From the NCBI GenBank assembly GCA_905215815.1, contig CAJMRN010000036.1, positions 1 through 18,723 on the forward strand: DNA of 18,723 nt. The letters run 5' to 3'. This stretch comes from an uncultured bacterium. GTDB taxonomy: Bacteria; Actinomycetota; Coriobacteriia; Coriobacteriales; Coriobacteriaceae. This document shows, piece after piece, positions 6,745 to 13,906 of this stretch (its first letter is position 1; each line of letters starts with the position of its first letter). Under the pieces are notes generated by a model. The model was not told the origin of the DNA. It did no database searches and saw nothing but the letters and a program-made list of their open reading frames with translations. Both the position numbers and the translations under genes were made by a program.

Positions 6745-7623
6745 CTACTTGAGGAGTTGGGCCATGGCGTTGACGAATTTTTGTACTTGGAGGGTTGGCT
6801 CGAGCGGATAGTGCAAAAAGACCGGCACCTCTCGCCCGCACAGGAACGGTACGCCCACAAAGGCCGGGTGCACGCCCGACCATGCGCCGCAGGTAAGCAC
6901 CGCGTCGCCCTTTTCCTCGGCTTCGTTAAAGAGCGCAAAGTCGAAGCTATCCACATCGATCACGTCCACGCCGCCGTCGGCCAAAAGGTCGATGCGCAGG
7001 CTGTCCATGGCGTCGTTGCCGTGGCGCAGTACGCGCAGACGCATCCCCTCCAAGTCGGCGACCGTAATGCGATTCTTGCGCGCCAGCGGGCTCGCGCGCG
7101 GCACGTCGATATAAAACGGCACGTTGACGATGTGGAGCTTTTGGCAGGTGTCGCCCCAGCGCGGGGTCGAAAAACTCGACTGCACCACATCTACCTCGCG
7201 ACCAAGGCTGCGCATGACGGATTCGCGCTCGTCATAGAGATCGCTTACCGGCACGATCTCAAATCGCAGCGATGGCTCCAGCTCGTGCACACCCGTCCAC
7301 ATCGACAGCGTTTGGCGCCCCGGGCACATCATCGACACGCCCAGGCGCACGGCACCGCCATCGCCCGCGGCGCGTCGGGCACGGCGCAGCGCGTCCTCGG
7401 ACTGCCGCATGATCGAGCGCGCGTCGTCCATCAGCAGAGCACCCGCCGGTGTCACCTTGACGCCCGAGTGCGAGCGTTCGAACAGCGTGATGCCAAACTC
7501 GGCCTCGAAACCCGACACCTGCTTGACGAGCGCCGGAGTCGATACGCGCAATTTTGCCGCCGCACGCGAGAAGCTTCTCAGCTCCGCGGCGGCCGATATG
7601 GCCTCAAGTCGTCGATCGTACAC
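6745..7623 (-). CDS. LysR-family transcriptional regulator
   Basis: With the chosen GTG start this is 292 residues. The N-terminal winged helix-turn-helix (about 7-65) contains SFSRAAAKLRVSTPALVKQV and the typical FERSHSGVKVTPAG wing; the rest is the type-2 periplasmic-binding-like effector domain. GTG at 7623 is preferred because GGGAG (7630-7634) sits 6 bases upstream and the protein then begins directly at the first helix; an in-frame ATG at 7656 would add 11 basic residues and lacks a ribosome site. The gene is divergent from the SDR-MFS-Gfo operon, the classical arrangement for a LysR activator of its neighbour. The inducer is probably the pathway substrate or an intermediate, but it cannot be read from sequence. 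Confidence 0.9.
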   Translation of the reverse strand: MYDRRLEAISAAAELRSFSRAAAKLRVSTPALVKQVSGFEAEFGITLFERSHSGVKVTPAGALLMDDARSIMRQSEDALRRARRAAGDGGAVRLGVSMMCPGRQTLSMWTGVHELEPSLRFEIVPVSDLYDERESVMRSLGREVDVVQSSFSTPRWGDTCQKLHIVNVPFYIDVPRASPLARKNRITVADLEGMRLRVLRHGNDAMDSLRIDLLADGGVDVIDVDSFDFALFNEAEEKGDAVLTCGAWSGVHPAFVGVPFLCGREVPVFLHYPLEPTLQVQKFVNAMAQLLK

Positions 7624-7629
7624 GTCAAT

Positions 7630-7634
7630 CTCCC
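7630..7634 (-). promoter_or_regulatory. ribosome binding site selecting the GTG start of lysR
   Basis: GGGAG on the minus strand lies 6 bases before GTG 7623. No purine-rich site precedes the alternative ATG at 7656. Confidence 0.6.
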
Positions 7635-7672
7635 GTTTTCGCGCCCGTGGCCACATGGCGCCACAGGGGGTT

Positions 7673-7800
7673 GTTTTCGCAGGTCACGCGCTCGGTTAAG
7701 CATAAACTGCATTGCACAGTGTAAACCTACGGTTAACGCCATTCTAACAAATATGCAATTCACCTGCGTAAATGCAAAGCATACGATAACCTGCGAAAAC
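7673..7800. promoter_or_regulatory. LysR/SDR divergent control region with three ACCTGCGWAA boxes
   Basis: ACCTGCGAAAAC occurs on the minus strand at 7673-7684 and on the plus strand at 7789-7800, a perfect 12-bp inverted pair. A third copy, ACCTGCGTAAAT, is at 7762-7773, exactly 27 bp before the right copy and in the same orientation. A small palindrome, ATGCAAAGCAT, lies at 7772-7782. A possible SDR promoter is TTCACC (7759-7764), 17 bases, TACGAT (7782-7787); the middle box then covers -35 and the right box the start point. Binding by the adjacent LysR protein is inferred from position. The boxes do not spell a textbook T-N11-A site on their own. Confidence 0.55.
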
Positions 7801-7803
7801 CAC

Positions 7804-7830
7804 GTGGGTCGATTAATGGGAACGACCCAC
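7804..7830 (+). repeat. 8-bp stem-loop in the SDR leader
   Basis: GTGGGTCG (7804-7811) pairs with CGACCCAC (7823-7830) around an 11-base loop, ending 26 bases before the SDR start codon. It would be in the 5' untranslated mRNA if the promoter proposed above is right. It is too simple to call a riboswitch. Confidence 0.4.
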
Positions 7831-7856
7831 CGGGAGGCACAAGAAGGGAAGTTCCT

Positions 7857-8738
7857 ATGAGCAACTGGCTTAAGCTCGAGGGCGATGTCTGCGCCGTGAC
7901 CGGCGCACTCGGCGGTATGGGCGTCGAGATTTGCCGCGAGTTCGCCCGCAACGGCGCCAACGTCGTCCTGCTCGATCTGAACGAGGAAAAGGTCAAGGCC
8001 GCAGCCGCTGACCTCGCCGCTGAGTTTGGCATCCACGCCGAGGGCTACAAGATGAACGCCACCGACGAGGCCGAGGTTCAGGCCGCCGTCGATGCCACCA
8101 TCGCCAACTTCGGCCGTGTCGACGTCCTCGTCAACACCGCCGGTATCCTGCGCTTCGCCGCCATGGAGGACCTGCCGCTCTCCGACTGGAACGAGGTCAT
8201 CAACGTCAACCTCACCGGCTACTTCATCACCTCGCAGCGCTTTGGTCGCGAGATGATCAAGGCCGGCCAGGGTCGCCTGGTGCACATCTCGACCGTTGCC
8301 AGCCACTCCCCCGAGACGTTCTCGGGCGTGTACAGCTCCACCAAGGCGGGCGTCAACATGATGTCCAAGATGCTGGCTGCCGAGTGGGGCCCCTACGGCG
8401 TGCGCTCCAACTGCGTCGAGCCCTGCTTCGTTAAGACCCCGATGTCGGCAAACTTCTACGCCGACCCCGAGGTCGAAAAGAGCCGCAGCCGCCTGATCGC
8501 CACGCGCCGCATCGGCGAGGTCAGCGATATCGCCAACGCTGTCATGTTCCTGGCATCCAAGCGCTCGGACTTTACCACCGGCGACGCCATCAAGGTCGAC
8601 GGCGGCTTCTCCAACATGATGGGCGACCTCACCGCCAAGCCCGGCGGCCGTCGCGTCTATGCCGACAACTACCTTAAGAACAAGGGTGTCGAACTCTGGT
8701 CCGATGAGTCCGGCGTTGCCAAGCCGACTGACCAGTAA
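7857..8738 (+). CDS. short-chain dehydrogenase/reductase (SDR)
   Basis: This 293-residue Rossmann-fold NAD(P)-dependent oxidoreductase of the classical SDR family probably interconverts a hydroxyl and a keto group. The cofactor motif TGALGGMG is at 15-22, Asp35 after the second strand favours NAD over NADP, NTAG is at 93-96 and the catalytic YSSTK is at 159-163. The residue 13 before Tyr159, usually Ser, is Thr146, with Ser145 beside it. A C-terminal extension of about 35 residues (GGRRVYADNYLKNKGVEL and beyond) exceeds the usual 250-residue length. The gene is first in an operon with an MFS permease and a Gfo/Idh/MocA enzyme; a GGGAAG ribosome site precedes the ATG. Sugar-acid or polyol oxidation is plausible; the substrate is unknown. 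Confidence 0.88.
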   Translation: MSNWLKLEGDVCAVTGALGGMGVEICREFARNGANVVLLDLNEEKVKAAAADLAAEFGIHAEGYKMNATDEAEVQAAVDATIANFGRVDVLVNTAGILRFAAMEDLPLSDWNEVINVNLTGYFITSQRFGREMIKAGQGRLVHISTVASHSPETFSGVYSSTKAGVNMMSKMLAAEWGPYGVRSNCVEPCFVKTPMSANFYADPEVEKSRSRLIATRRIGEVSDIANAVMFLASKRSDFTTGDAIKVDGGFSNMMGDLTAKPGGRRVYADNYLKNKGVELWSDESGVAKPTDQ

Positions 8739-8750
8739 ACCAACCTGACA

Positions 8751-8781
8751 GGGAGGACCCGCGGACACGCCCGTTCCTCCC
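8751..8781 (+). repeat. intercistronic 7-bp stem-loop
   Basis: GGGAGGA (8751-8757) and TCCTCCC (8775-8781) can pair in the 66-base gap between the SDR and MFS genes. With no T-run, it is more likely an mRNA-processing or stability hairpin than a terminator, if it is functional at all. Confidence 0.35.
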
Positions 8782-8804
8782 CCGTATCGATTAGAAAGAG
8801 TCCA

Positions 8805-10061
8805 ATGGCTTCCACCAACTCCAACAAGGGTCGCGCCGTCGTGCTTTCCGCCGCGTGCGTCACCATGTTCTTCATCAGCTCCATTGCGCTGTATTCCGTC
8901 GTGAGCAAGAACCTGCTCGCCGTCTACCCCGAGTGGTCCAGCGCTCTTACCTGGGCCTTCCCGGTCTTTCAGACCATCATGGCCGTGACGGGCATCTTCG
9001 CCGGCCGCATCTCCGACAAGATCGGCCCGCGCAACGTCGTGATCGCCGCCGCCGTGTGCTACGGCGTGGGCTGGTTCATGTCCGGCACCGTCACCGAGCC
9101 GTGGCAGTTCTACCTGTGGTTCTCGCTCGTCGCCGCCGTTGGCAACGGCCTGGGCTACAACCCGGCGCTCACCACGGGTCAGAAGTGGTTCATCGACAAG
9201 AAGGGTCTCGCCTCCGGCATTACGCTCGCCGCTTCGACCGCCGGCCCCGCCGTGCTGTCCCCGGTGCTCGCCTCGCTGCTCATCCCGAGCCTGGGCATCT
9301 TCGGCGCCCTTAAGGCGCTCGGCGTCATCTTCTTTGTGACGATCGCCGCCTCCGCCCTGTTCCTGAAGGCCCCCGAGGCCGGTTGGCTGCCCGAGGGCTT
9401 CGAGGCCCCCAAGGGCGGTGCACATGCCGGCACCTTCGGCGACCTCACCCCGGGCGAGATGGTCAAGACCCCGCGCTTCTGGGTCCTCATCGTCACCTTC
9501 GCCTTTGCCGCCACCGCGGGCACCCTGCTCGTGGGCAAGGTTGCCTCCATCGCCGCCGTCCAGCTCTTCGCCGACCCCACGAGCGCCGCTGCCGTCGCCC
9601 TCGGCGGCGTGGTGGTCTCCGTCAACACCTGCGCCAACCTGGTCGGTCGCCTCTCCTTTGGCCAGATCATCGACAAGCTCGGCGCCTATAAGTCGCTGCT
9701 CATCAGCCTTGTCGTCACCATCGTCGCCCTCGTTATCATGTCGATGAGCTTTACGCAGAGCATGTTCTTCGTGGCGCTCGCCCTGCTCGGCTTTAGCTTT
9801 GGCGCTCTGCTCGTCATCTACCCGCCGCTCACCGGCGGCGCCTTTGGCACCAGCAACATCGGCGTCAACTACGGCATCATGTTTTTGGGCTACGCCGCTT
9901 CCACCTGGATCAGCCAGCCCATCACCGCTGTGCTGTATCACGCCGAGGCCGGCAGCGCCGCCTACCAGCAGTCCTTCTACGGCGCCATTGTGATCGCCGC
10001 CATCGCCGTCGTGCTCACCGTCTACATGATGGTCTCCGACAGCAAGAAGAAGTCCGCCTAG
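8805..10061 (+). CDS. MFS permease, oxalate/formate-antiporter-like (OFA group)
   Basis: This 418-residue inner-membrane protein has about twelve hydrophobic segments and a central hydrophilic loop (about 190-225, FEAPKGGAHAGTFGDLTPGEM). The loop between helices 2 and 3 has the MFS signature form GRISDKIGPRNV (about 66-77). The segment GNGLGYNPALTTGQKWF followed by DKKGLASGI (about 112-140) is characteristic of the oxalate:formate antiporter (OFA) branch, which carries small monocarboxylates and dicarboxylates. It lies second in an operon flanked by two dehydrogenases, so it probably imports or exchanges the pathway substrate. A purine-rich AGAAAGAG precedes the ATG. The exact substrate is not predictable. 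Confidence 0.88.
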   Translation: MASTNSNKGRAVVLSAACVTMFFISSIALYSVVSKNLLAVYPEWSSALTWAFPVFQTIMAVTGIFAGRISDKIGPRNVVIAAAVCYGVGWFMSGTVTEPWQFYLWFSLVAAVGNGLGYNPALTTGQKWFIDKKGLASGITLAASTAGPAVLSPVLASLLIPSLGIFGALKALGVIFFVTIAASALFLKAPEAGWLPEGFEAPKGGAHAGTFGDLTPGEMVKTPRFWVLIVTFAFAATAGTLLVGKVASIAAVQLFADPTSAAAVALGGVVVSVNTCANLVGRLSFGQIIDKLGAYKSLLISLVVTIVALVIMSMSFTQSMFFVALALLGFSFGALLVIYPPLTGGAFGTSNIGVNYGIMFLGYAASTWISQPITAVLYHAEAGSAAYQQSFYGAIVIAAIAVVLTVYMMVSDSKKKSA

Positions 10062-10069
10062 TTTTACCG

Positions 10070-10100
10070 ATGCGACAAAGGGACAGCCCCTTTGTCGCAT
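10070..10100. repeat. palindromic repeat, GACAAAGGG family (copy 1)
   Basis: ATGCGACAAAGGG (10070-10082) pairs perfectly with 10088-10100 around a 5-base loop. It lies between the MFS and Gfo/Idh genes of one operon. A second copy with compensating changes is at 11288-11318. It may act as an mRNA stability or attenuation hairpin within the operon; the sequence style is that of REP-like repeats. Confidence 0.8.
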
Positions 10101-10130
10101 TCCACCGGTCACCAGTATTAAGGAGTCGAA

Positions 10131-11171
10131 ATGTCTGAGCTCAACCCCGTCCGCATTGCCGTTATCGGCGCCGGCGCCATGGGCCGCAACCACATCCGCT
10201 TTGTCACCGAGGAGCCCGAGGCCGAGCTCGTCGCCATCGCTGACGCCTTTGAGGGCGCCCGCGCCACGGCCGAGGCCGCCGGCGTGCCGTTTTATACCGA
10301 TCCCGCCCAGATGATGGACGAGGTCAAGCCCGAGGCCGTCATTATCGCCACCCCCAACGACCTGCATCTGGGCGTTGCCCGCGAGGCCATCAAGCGCAAC
10401 ATCGTGCCGCTGGTCGAAAAGCCGATCTCCAACGACCTCGAGGATGCTCAGGCCTTCGCCGCCGAGGCCGAGACCGCCGGCGTGCCCGTGCTCGTGGGCC
10501 AGCACCGTCGCCACAACCCCTTCGTCAACAAGGCCAAGGAGATCATCGAGTCCGGCGAACTGGGCAAGCTCACCGTATCGAGCTTCCACTACATGATCTA
10601 TAAGAACGACGAATACTTCGATGTCGAGTGGCGCCGCAAGAAGGGTGCCGGCCCGATCCTGGTCAACCTGGTGCACGACGTCGACCTGCTCCGTTACCTG
10701 CTGGGCGAGCCCGTTGCCGTCCAGGGCATGCAGTCCAGCGCCGCCCGCGGTTTTGAGACCGAGGACTCCGCCGTGGTCAACGTCCGTTTTGCCGATGGCG
10801 CGCTCGCGAGCATGACCATCTCCGACGCCACCGCCAGCCCCTGGAACTGGGAGGCAACCGCTCGCGAGGATCCGCAGTACCGCCCCTTCGACGCCGACGC
10901 CTACTTTATCGGCGGAACCCTAGGCGCCCTGTCGCTGCCCCGCCTGCACCAGTTCTCCTACGACGGCGCCTCTAACTGGCACAAGCCGCTGCAGATGGAG
11001 ATTCCGGCCGTGGACCCGGCACTGCCGCACAAGATGCAGCTCAAGCACTTTGTGAAGGTCGTCCGCCGCGAGGTCGAGCCCGTCGTGACCCCCGCCGATA
11101 ACGTCAAGACGCTCACGCTTCTCAACGCCATCAAGGAGGCCGCCGAGACCGGCCAGCTCGTCGAGCTGTAA
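10131..11171 (+). CDS. Gfo/Idh/MocA-family oxidoreductase
   Basis: This 346-residue NAD(P)-dependent dehydrogenase has an N-terminal Rossmann domain, GAGAMGRNH at 13-21, ATPNDLH at 74-80 and the family EKP motif at 96-98, whose Lys97 is usually catalytic. The C-terminal substrate domain has HDVDLLRYLLGEP at 182-194, with the conserved active-site His182/Asp183 region. Such enzymes oxidise or reduce sugars, inositols and related polyols. An AAGGAG ribosome site precedes the ATG. It closes the operon begun by the SDR, so the two dehydrogenases may act in sequence on one imported compound. An intrinsic terminator follows. The substrate cannot be deduced. Confidence 0.9.
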   Translation: MSELNPVRIAVIGAGAMGRNHIRFVTEEPEAELVAIADAFEGARATAEAAGVPFYTDPAQMMDEVKPEAVIIATPNDLHLGVAREAIKRNIVPLVEKPISNDLEDAQAFAAEAETAGVPVLVGQHRRHNPFVNKAKEIIESGELGKLTVSSFHYMIYKNDEYFDVEWRRKKGAGPILVNLVHDVDLLRYLLGEPVAVQGMQSSAARGFETEDSAVVNVRFADGALASMTISDATASPWNWEATAREDPQYRPFDADAYFIGGTLGALSLPRLHQFSYDGASNWHKPLQMEIPAVDPALPHKMQLKHFVKVVRREVEPVVTPADNVKTLTLLNAIKEAAETGQLVEL

Positions 11172-11243
11172 TGCCTTAAGGGCGGGCCGCGGCAAACCCC
11201 ATGCCGGACCCCTCGGCCCGTTACCAACAAGCCCCTCTTCTTT

Positions 11244-11277
11244 GCCCCGCGAGCAGCCTCCCGCCCGCGGGGCTTTT
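11244..11277 (+). terminator. intrinsic terminator of the SDR-MFS-Gfo operon
   Basis: GCCCCGCG (11244-11251) pairs with CGCGGGGC (11266-11273) around a 14-base loop and is followed at once by TTTTG. It lies 72 bases after the Gfo stop codon. Confidence 0.75.
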
Positions 11278-11287
11278 GTGCAGTGGC

Positions 11288-11318
11288 ATGTGACAAAGGG
11301 ACAGTCCCTTTGTCACAT
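11288..11318. repeat. palindromic repeat, GACAAAGGG family (copy 2)
   Basis: ATGTGACAAAGGGA (11288-11301) pairs perfectly with 11305-11318 around a 3-base loop, a 14-bp stem. Compared with copy 1 at 10070, the C-G pair after ATG is a T-A pair, so pairing is preserved. It lies between the operon terminator and the tex start. Confidence 0.8.
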
Positions 11319-11377
11319 CGCGGGTGGTATCCTTGGTAGCCCTGTGCTGCAAACGCACCTTAAACGCAAGGAGTCCC

Positions 11378-13525
11378 ATGGATCTTATCGCCCAGCTCGC
11401 TCGCGAGCTCAACCTTAAGGCCGCCAACATCGAAGCGGCCGTCAAGCTCATCGACGAGGGCAACACCATTCCCTTTATCTCGCGCTACCGCAAGGAAGCC
11501 ACGGGCGGCATGGACGACGTCGCCCTGCGCGCGCTCGACGAGCGCCTGTCCTACCTGCGCAATCTTGAGCAGCGTAAAGAGGACGTCATTCTGCTCATCG
11601 ACGCCCAGGGCAAGCTCACGCCCGAACTCGAGCAGCAGATTCGCGAGGCCACGCAGCTCCAGCGCGTCGAGGACCTCTACAAGCCCTACCGCAAAAAGCG
11701 CATGACCCGCGCGCAGAAGGCCCGCGAGGCAGGCCTGGAGCCGCTTGCCAATATGATCATCATGCAGGCCTCGGCCAAGGGCAGCGCACTCGACACCGCC
11801 GCGGCATACGTCAACGAGGAGGCCGGCTTCGACACACCCGAGAAGGCGCTTGCCGGCGCCGCCGACATCGTGGCCGAGACGGTGGCCGAGGACCCCGAGA
11901 ACGTCGCCGACCTGCGCGCCTTTACGCAAAACACCGCCGATATCGTCGTCGAGGCCACCGACCCCGCCGAGAAGACCCCCTATGAGCCGTACTACAACTA
12001 TGACGAGCCGCTGCGCCGTATACCCAACCACCGCGTGCTGGCTATCGACCGCGGTGAGCGCGAGGGCAAGCTCCGTGTGCGCGTGAATGTCGACGGTGCT
12101 GCCGCTGCAGCGCGCCTGGGCAGCCGCTGGCCCCGTCGCCAAGGCGTCTTCGCTCCCGTCTTTGACGCCGCCATCGCTGACGGTTACAAGCGCCTCATGG
12201 CCCCCTCGCTGGAGCGCGAGGCCCGCGCCAAACTCACCGTTCGCGCTCAGACCGAGGCCATCAACGTCTTTGCCAAGAATCTCGAGGGCCTGCTCTCGGC
12301 ACGCCCCGTGCGCGGCGCCCGCGTGCTCGCGCTCGATCCGGGCTACCGCACCGGCTGCAAGATCGCCGTCATGGACGAGACCGGCAAGCTACTCGACCAC
12401 GGCGTGGTCTACCCCACCAAGCCGCGCCACGACGTCGCCGGCACCAAGCGCGAGCTCGCCCGCCTCGTCAAGAAGGACGGCGTCAACACCATCGTCATCG
12501 GCAACGGCACCGCCAGCCGCGAGACCGAGGAAGTCGTCTCGGAGTTCATTGCCGAGCAGGCACCCAGCCTACGCTACACCATCGTTAACGAAGCCGGCGC
12601 GTCGGTGTACTCCGCCTCCGAGCTCGCCAGCCAGGAGTATCCCGACCTGGACGTCACCGTGCGCGGCACCATGAGCCTGGGCCGCCGCCTGCAGGACCCG
12701 CTGGCAGAGCTCGTCAAGATTCCGCCCCAGTCCATCGGCGTGGGCCAGTACCAGCACGACCTTGACCAGGCCGAGCTCTCGCGCACCCTGGGCCACGTGG
12801 TGGAGGACGTCGTCAACCGTGTGGGCGTCGACGTGAACACCGCGAGCGCGAGCCTGCTGGGATACGTATCGGGCATCACGCCAAGCGTGGCCAAGAACAT
12901 CGTGGCCTACCGCGAGGAAAACGGCGCCTTCACCGATCGCCGCCAGCTCAAGAAGGTCCCCAAACTGGGGCCCAAGGCATACCTCAACGCCGCGGGCTTC
13001 CTGCGCATCAGCGGCGGTAAGAACCCGCTCGACGCGACGAGCGTCCACCCCGAAAGCTACGAGGTGGCCACGGCCGTCCTGGAGCGCGCCGGCGTTGCCG
13101 CCAGCGAACTCAGCCGTGGCGGCGTACCCGATATCGAGCGCCGCCTGGGCAGCATCTCGGCGCTGGCAAGCGACCTGGACTGCGGCACCCTCACGCTCAT
13201 CGACATCGTTAACGAACTCAAAAAGCCCGGCCGCGACCCGCGCGACGACGCGCCCGAGGTAGTCTTTAGCCGCTCGGCGCTTTCCATCGACGACCTAGAG
13301 CCCGGCATGGAACTCAAGGGCACGGTGCGCAACGTTGTGGACTTTGGCGCCTTCGTCGACGTGGGCGTGCACCAGGACGGCCTCGTGCATATCTCCAAGC
13401 TCGCCAACCGCTTCGTCAAGCACCCGAGCGACGTGGTGCGCGTCGGCGACACGGTAAAGGTGTGGGTGGAAAAGGTCGATCGCGACCGCAAGAAGATCTC
13501 GCTCACCATGGTGCAGGGGAAGTAA
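11378..13525 (+). CDS. tex: Tex-family S1 RNA-binding transcription accessory protein
   Basis: This 715-residue cytoplasmic nucleic-acid-binding protein is homologous to Pseudomonas Tex and to the core of eukaryotic Spt6. Domains in order: helical N-terminus with the Tex signature RYRKEATGGMDD (36-47); a YqgF/RNase H-like domain (about 314-440, starting RVLALDPGYRTGCK); tandem helix-hairpin-helix motifs (about 490-545, with GITPSVAKNIVAYREENG and VPKLGPKAYLNAAG); a C-terminal S1 domain (about 640-710, MELKGTVRNVVDFGAFVDVG). Length fits the family at the short end. AAGGAG precedes ATG 11378 by 4 bases; an in-frame ATG at 11324 would add 18 unrelated residues and begins near a palindrome, so it was rejected. 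The gene appears monocistronic. Confidence 0.96.
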   Translation: MDLIAQLARELNLKAANIEAAVKLIDEGNTIPFISRYRKEATGGMDDVALRALDERLSYLRNLEQRKEDVILLIDAQGKLTPELEQQIREATQLQRVEDLYKPYRKKRMTRAQKAREAGLEPLANMIIMQASAKGSALDTAAAYVNEEAGFDTPEKALAGAADIVAETVAEDPENVADLRAFTQNTADIVVEATDPAEKTPYEPYYNYDEPLRRIPNHRVLAIDRGEREGKLRVRVNVDGAAAAARLGSRWPRRQGVFAPVFDAAIADGYKRLMAPSLEREARAKLTVRAQTEAINVFAKNLEGLLSARPVRGARVLALDPGYRTGCKIAVMDETGKLLDHGVVYPTKPRHDVAGTKRELARLVKKDGVNTIVIGNGTASRETEEVVSEFIAEQAPSLRYTIVNEAGASVYSASELASQEYPDLDVTVRGTMSLGRRLQDPLAELVKIPPQSIGVGQYQHDLDQAELSRTLGHVVEDVVNRVGVDVNTASASLLGYVSGITPSVAKNIVAYREENGAFTDRRQLKKVPKLGPKAYLNAAGFLRISGGKNPLDATSVHPESYEVATAVLERAGVAASELSRGGVPDIERRLGSISALASDLDCGTLTLIDIVNELKKPGRDPRDDAPEVVFSRSALSIDDLEPGMELKGTVRNVVDFGAFVDVGVHQDGLVHISKLANRFVKHPSDVVRVGDTVKVWVEKVDRDRKKISLTMVQGK

Positions 13526-13539
13526 ACCGCCAAAGCAAG

Positions 13540-13745
13540 GGTACCCCCTGTAGCGATGTGCAAAATCGCGAGTATTCTGCAATTTCTGCCGCTCCGAACG
13601 CCCCTCAGAGGCAATATAGTCAAAAACAGCCCCCGTTTTAGCATCATCAGAGCCAAAACGGGGACTATTCCGTGCTTCAGCTAGCTGGTAAAAGCCTTTA
13701 CCTTGCTGAATACTCTCAATTTTGCACGGCGCAGGCGGGGGTACC
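13540..13745. repeat. nested 206-bp imperfect inverted repeat
   Basis: The outer arms 13540-13582 and 13703-13745 are 43 bases each. Aligned without gaps as reverse complements they agree at about 34 of 43 positions, including GGTACCCCC, GTGCAAAAT and GAGTATTC. Inside is a second palindrome, CCCCGTTTT (13631-13639) against AAAACGGGG (13655-13663), with flanks continuing the pairing through G-T wobbles. The element starts 15 bases after the tex stop. The size and fold-back shape resemble a MITE or REP-type element. On the minus strand the inner stem is followed by a short T-run, so it may terminate transaldolase transcription. Confidence 0.7.
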
Positions 13746-13752
13746 TTTGTCC

Positions 13753-13771
13753 ACGGCAGAATATGGAAGCC
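13753..13771 (+). repeat. 19-bp direct repeat, displaced copy of the transaldolase 3' end
   Basis: ACGGCAGAATATGGAAGCC is identical to 13909-13927, which encodes the last residues (GFHILP) of the minus-strand transaldolase. The copies are 156 bp apart and bracket the hairpin element at 13805-13876. This may reflect target duplication on insertion or a local duplication. Confidence 0.75.
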
Positions 13772-13804
13772 AATCACCAACCTACTGGCAAGTTCGTGTC
13801 GGCA

Positions 13805-13876
13805 GCCCCGGCCTTTCCTTTGCCTAGCGCGACCCTCGCGAAGCGCGTGAGCGATAGGGAAAGGAAAGGCCGGGGC
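13805..13876. repeat. 72-bp hairpin element with perfect 17-bp arms
   Basis: GCCCCGGCCTTTCCTTT (13805-13821) is the exact complement of 13860-13876. Pairing continues imperfectly into the loop (CCTAGCGC against GCGATAGG), around a core rich in CGCG. It lies downstream of the transaldolase stop on the minus strand but has no T-run. Confidence 0.75.
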
Positions 13877-13906
13877 GAACAACCCGCGGCGCAGCCAGTG
13901 TTCGCG

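Larger units (their letters stand above)
13526..13906. other. 381-bp gene-free region filled with inverted and direct repeats
   Basis: No gene is supported here. The region consists almost entirely of repeat structure between the convergent tex and transaldolase genes. It holds a nested inverted repeat (13540-13745), a 19-bp direct repeat of the transaldolase 3' end (13753-13771 and 13909-13927) and a large hairpin (13805-13876), each listed separately. Confidence 0.8.

Noticed and set aside
7804..7856. Possible riboswitch in the SDR leader
   Set aside because: Only one 8-bp hairpin is visible, with no known aptamer signature, and the leader is too short.
7857..8738. SDR as a bile-acid hydroxysteroid dehydrogenase
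   Set aside because: Considered because Collinsella encodes such enzymes. The sequence lacks resemblance to the C. aerofaciens 7-beta enzyme as I recall it, and the neighbours (OFA permease, Gfo/Idh) point to a small polar substrate.
7578..10676. 1032-codon open frame on the minus strand
   Set aside because: It is antisense to the SDR, MFS and Gfo genes, which have clear motifs and ribosome sites. Its translation is Gly/Asp/His-rich low complexity, typical of the antisense frame in GC-rich DNA.
13631..13670. Intrinsic terminator for tex on the plus strand
   Set aside because: The stem is good but is followed by ACTATTCC rather than a T-run on the plus strand; it was kept as part of a repeat element.
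13295..13882. Minus-strand frame over the tex 3' end and repeat region containing GFHILP
   Set aside because: The GFHILP match comes only from the 19-bp duplication of the transaldolase 3' end; the rest is antisense to tex or repeat DNA.
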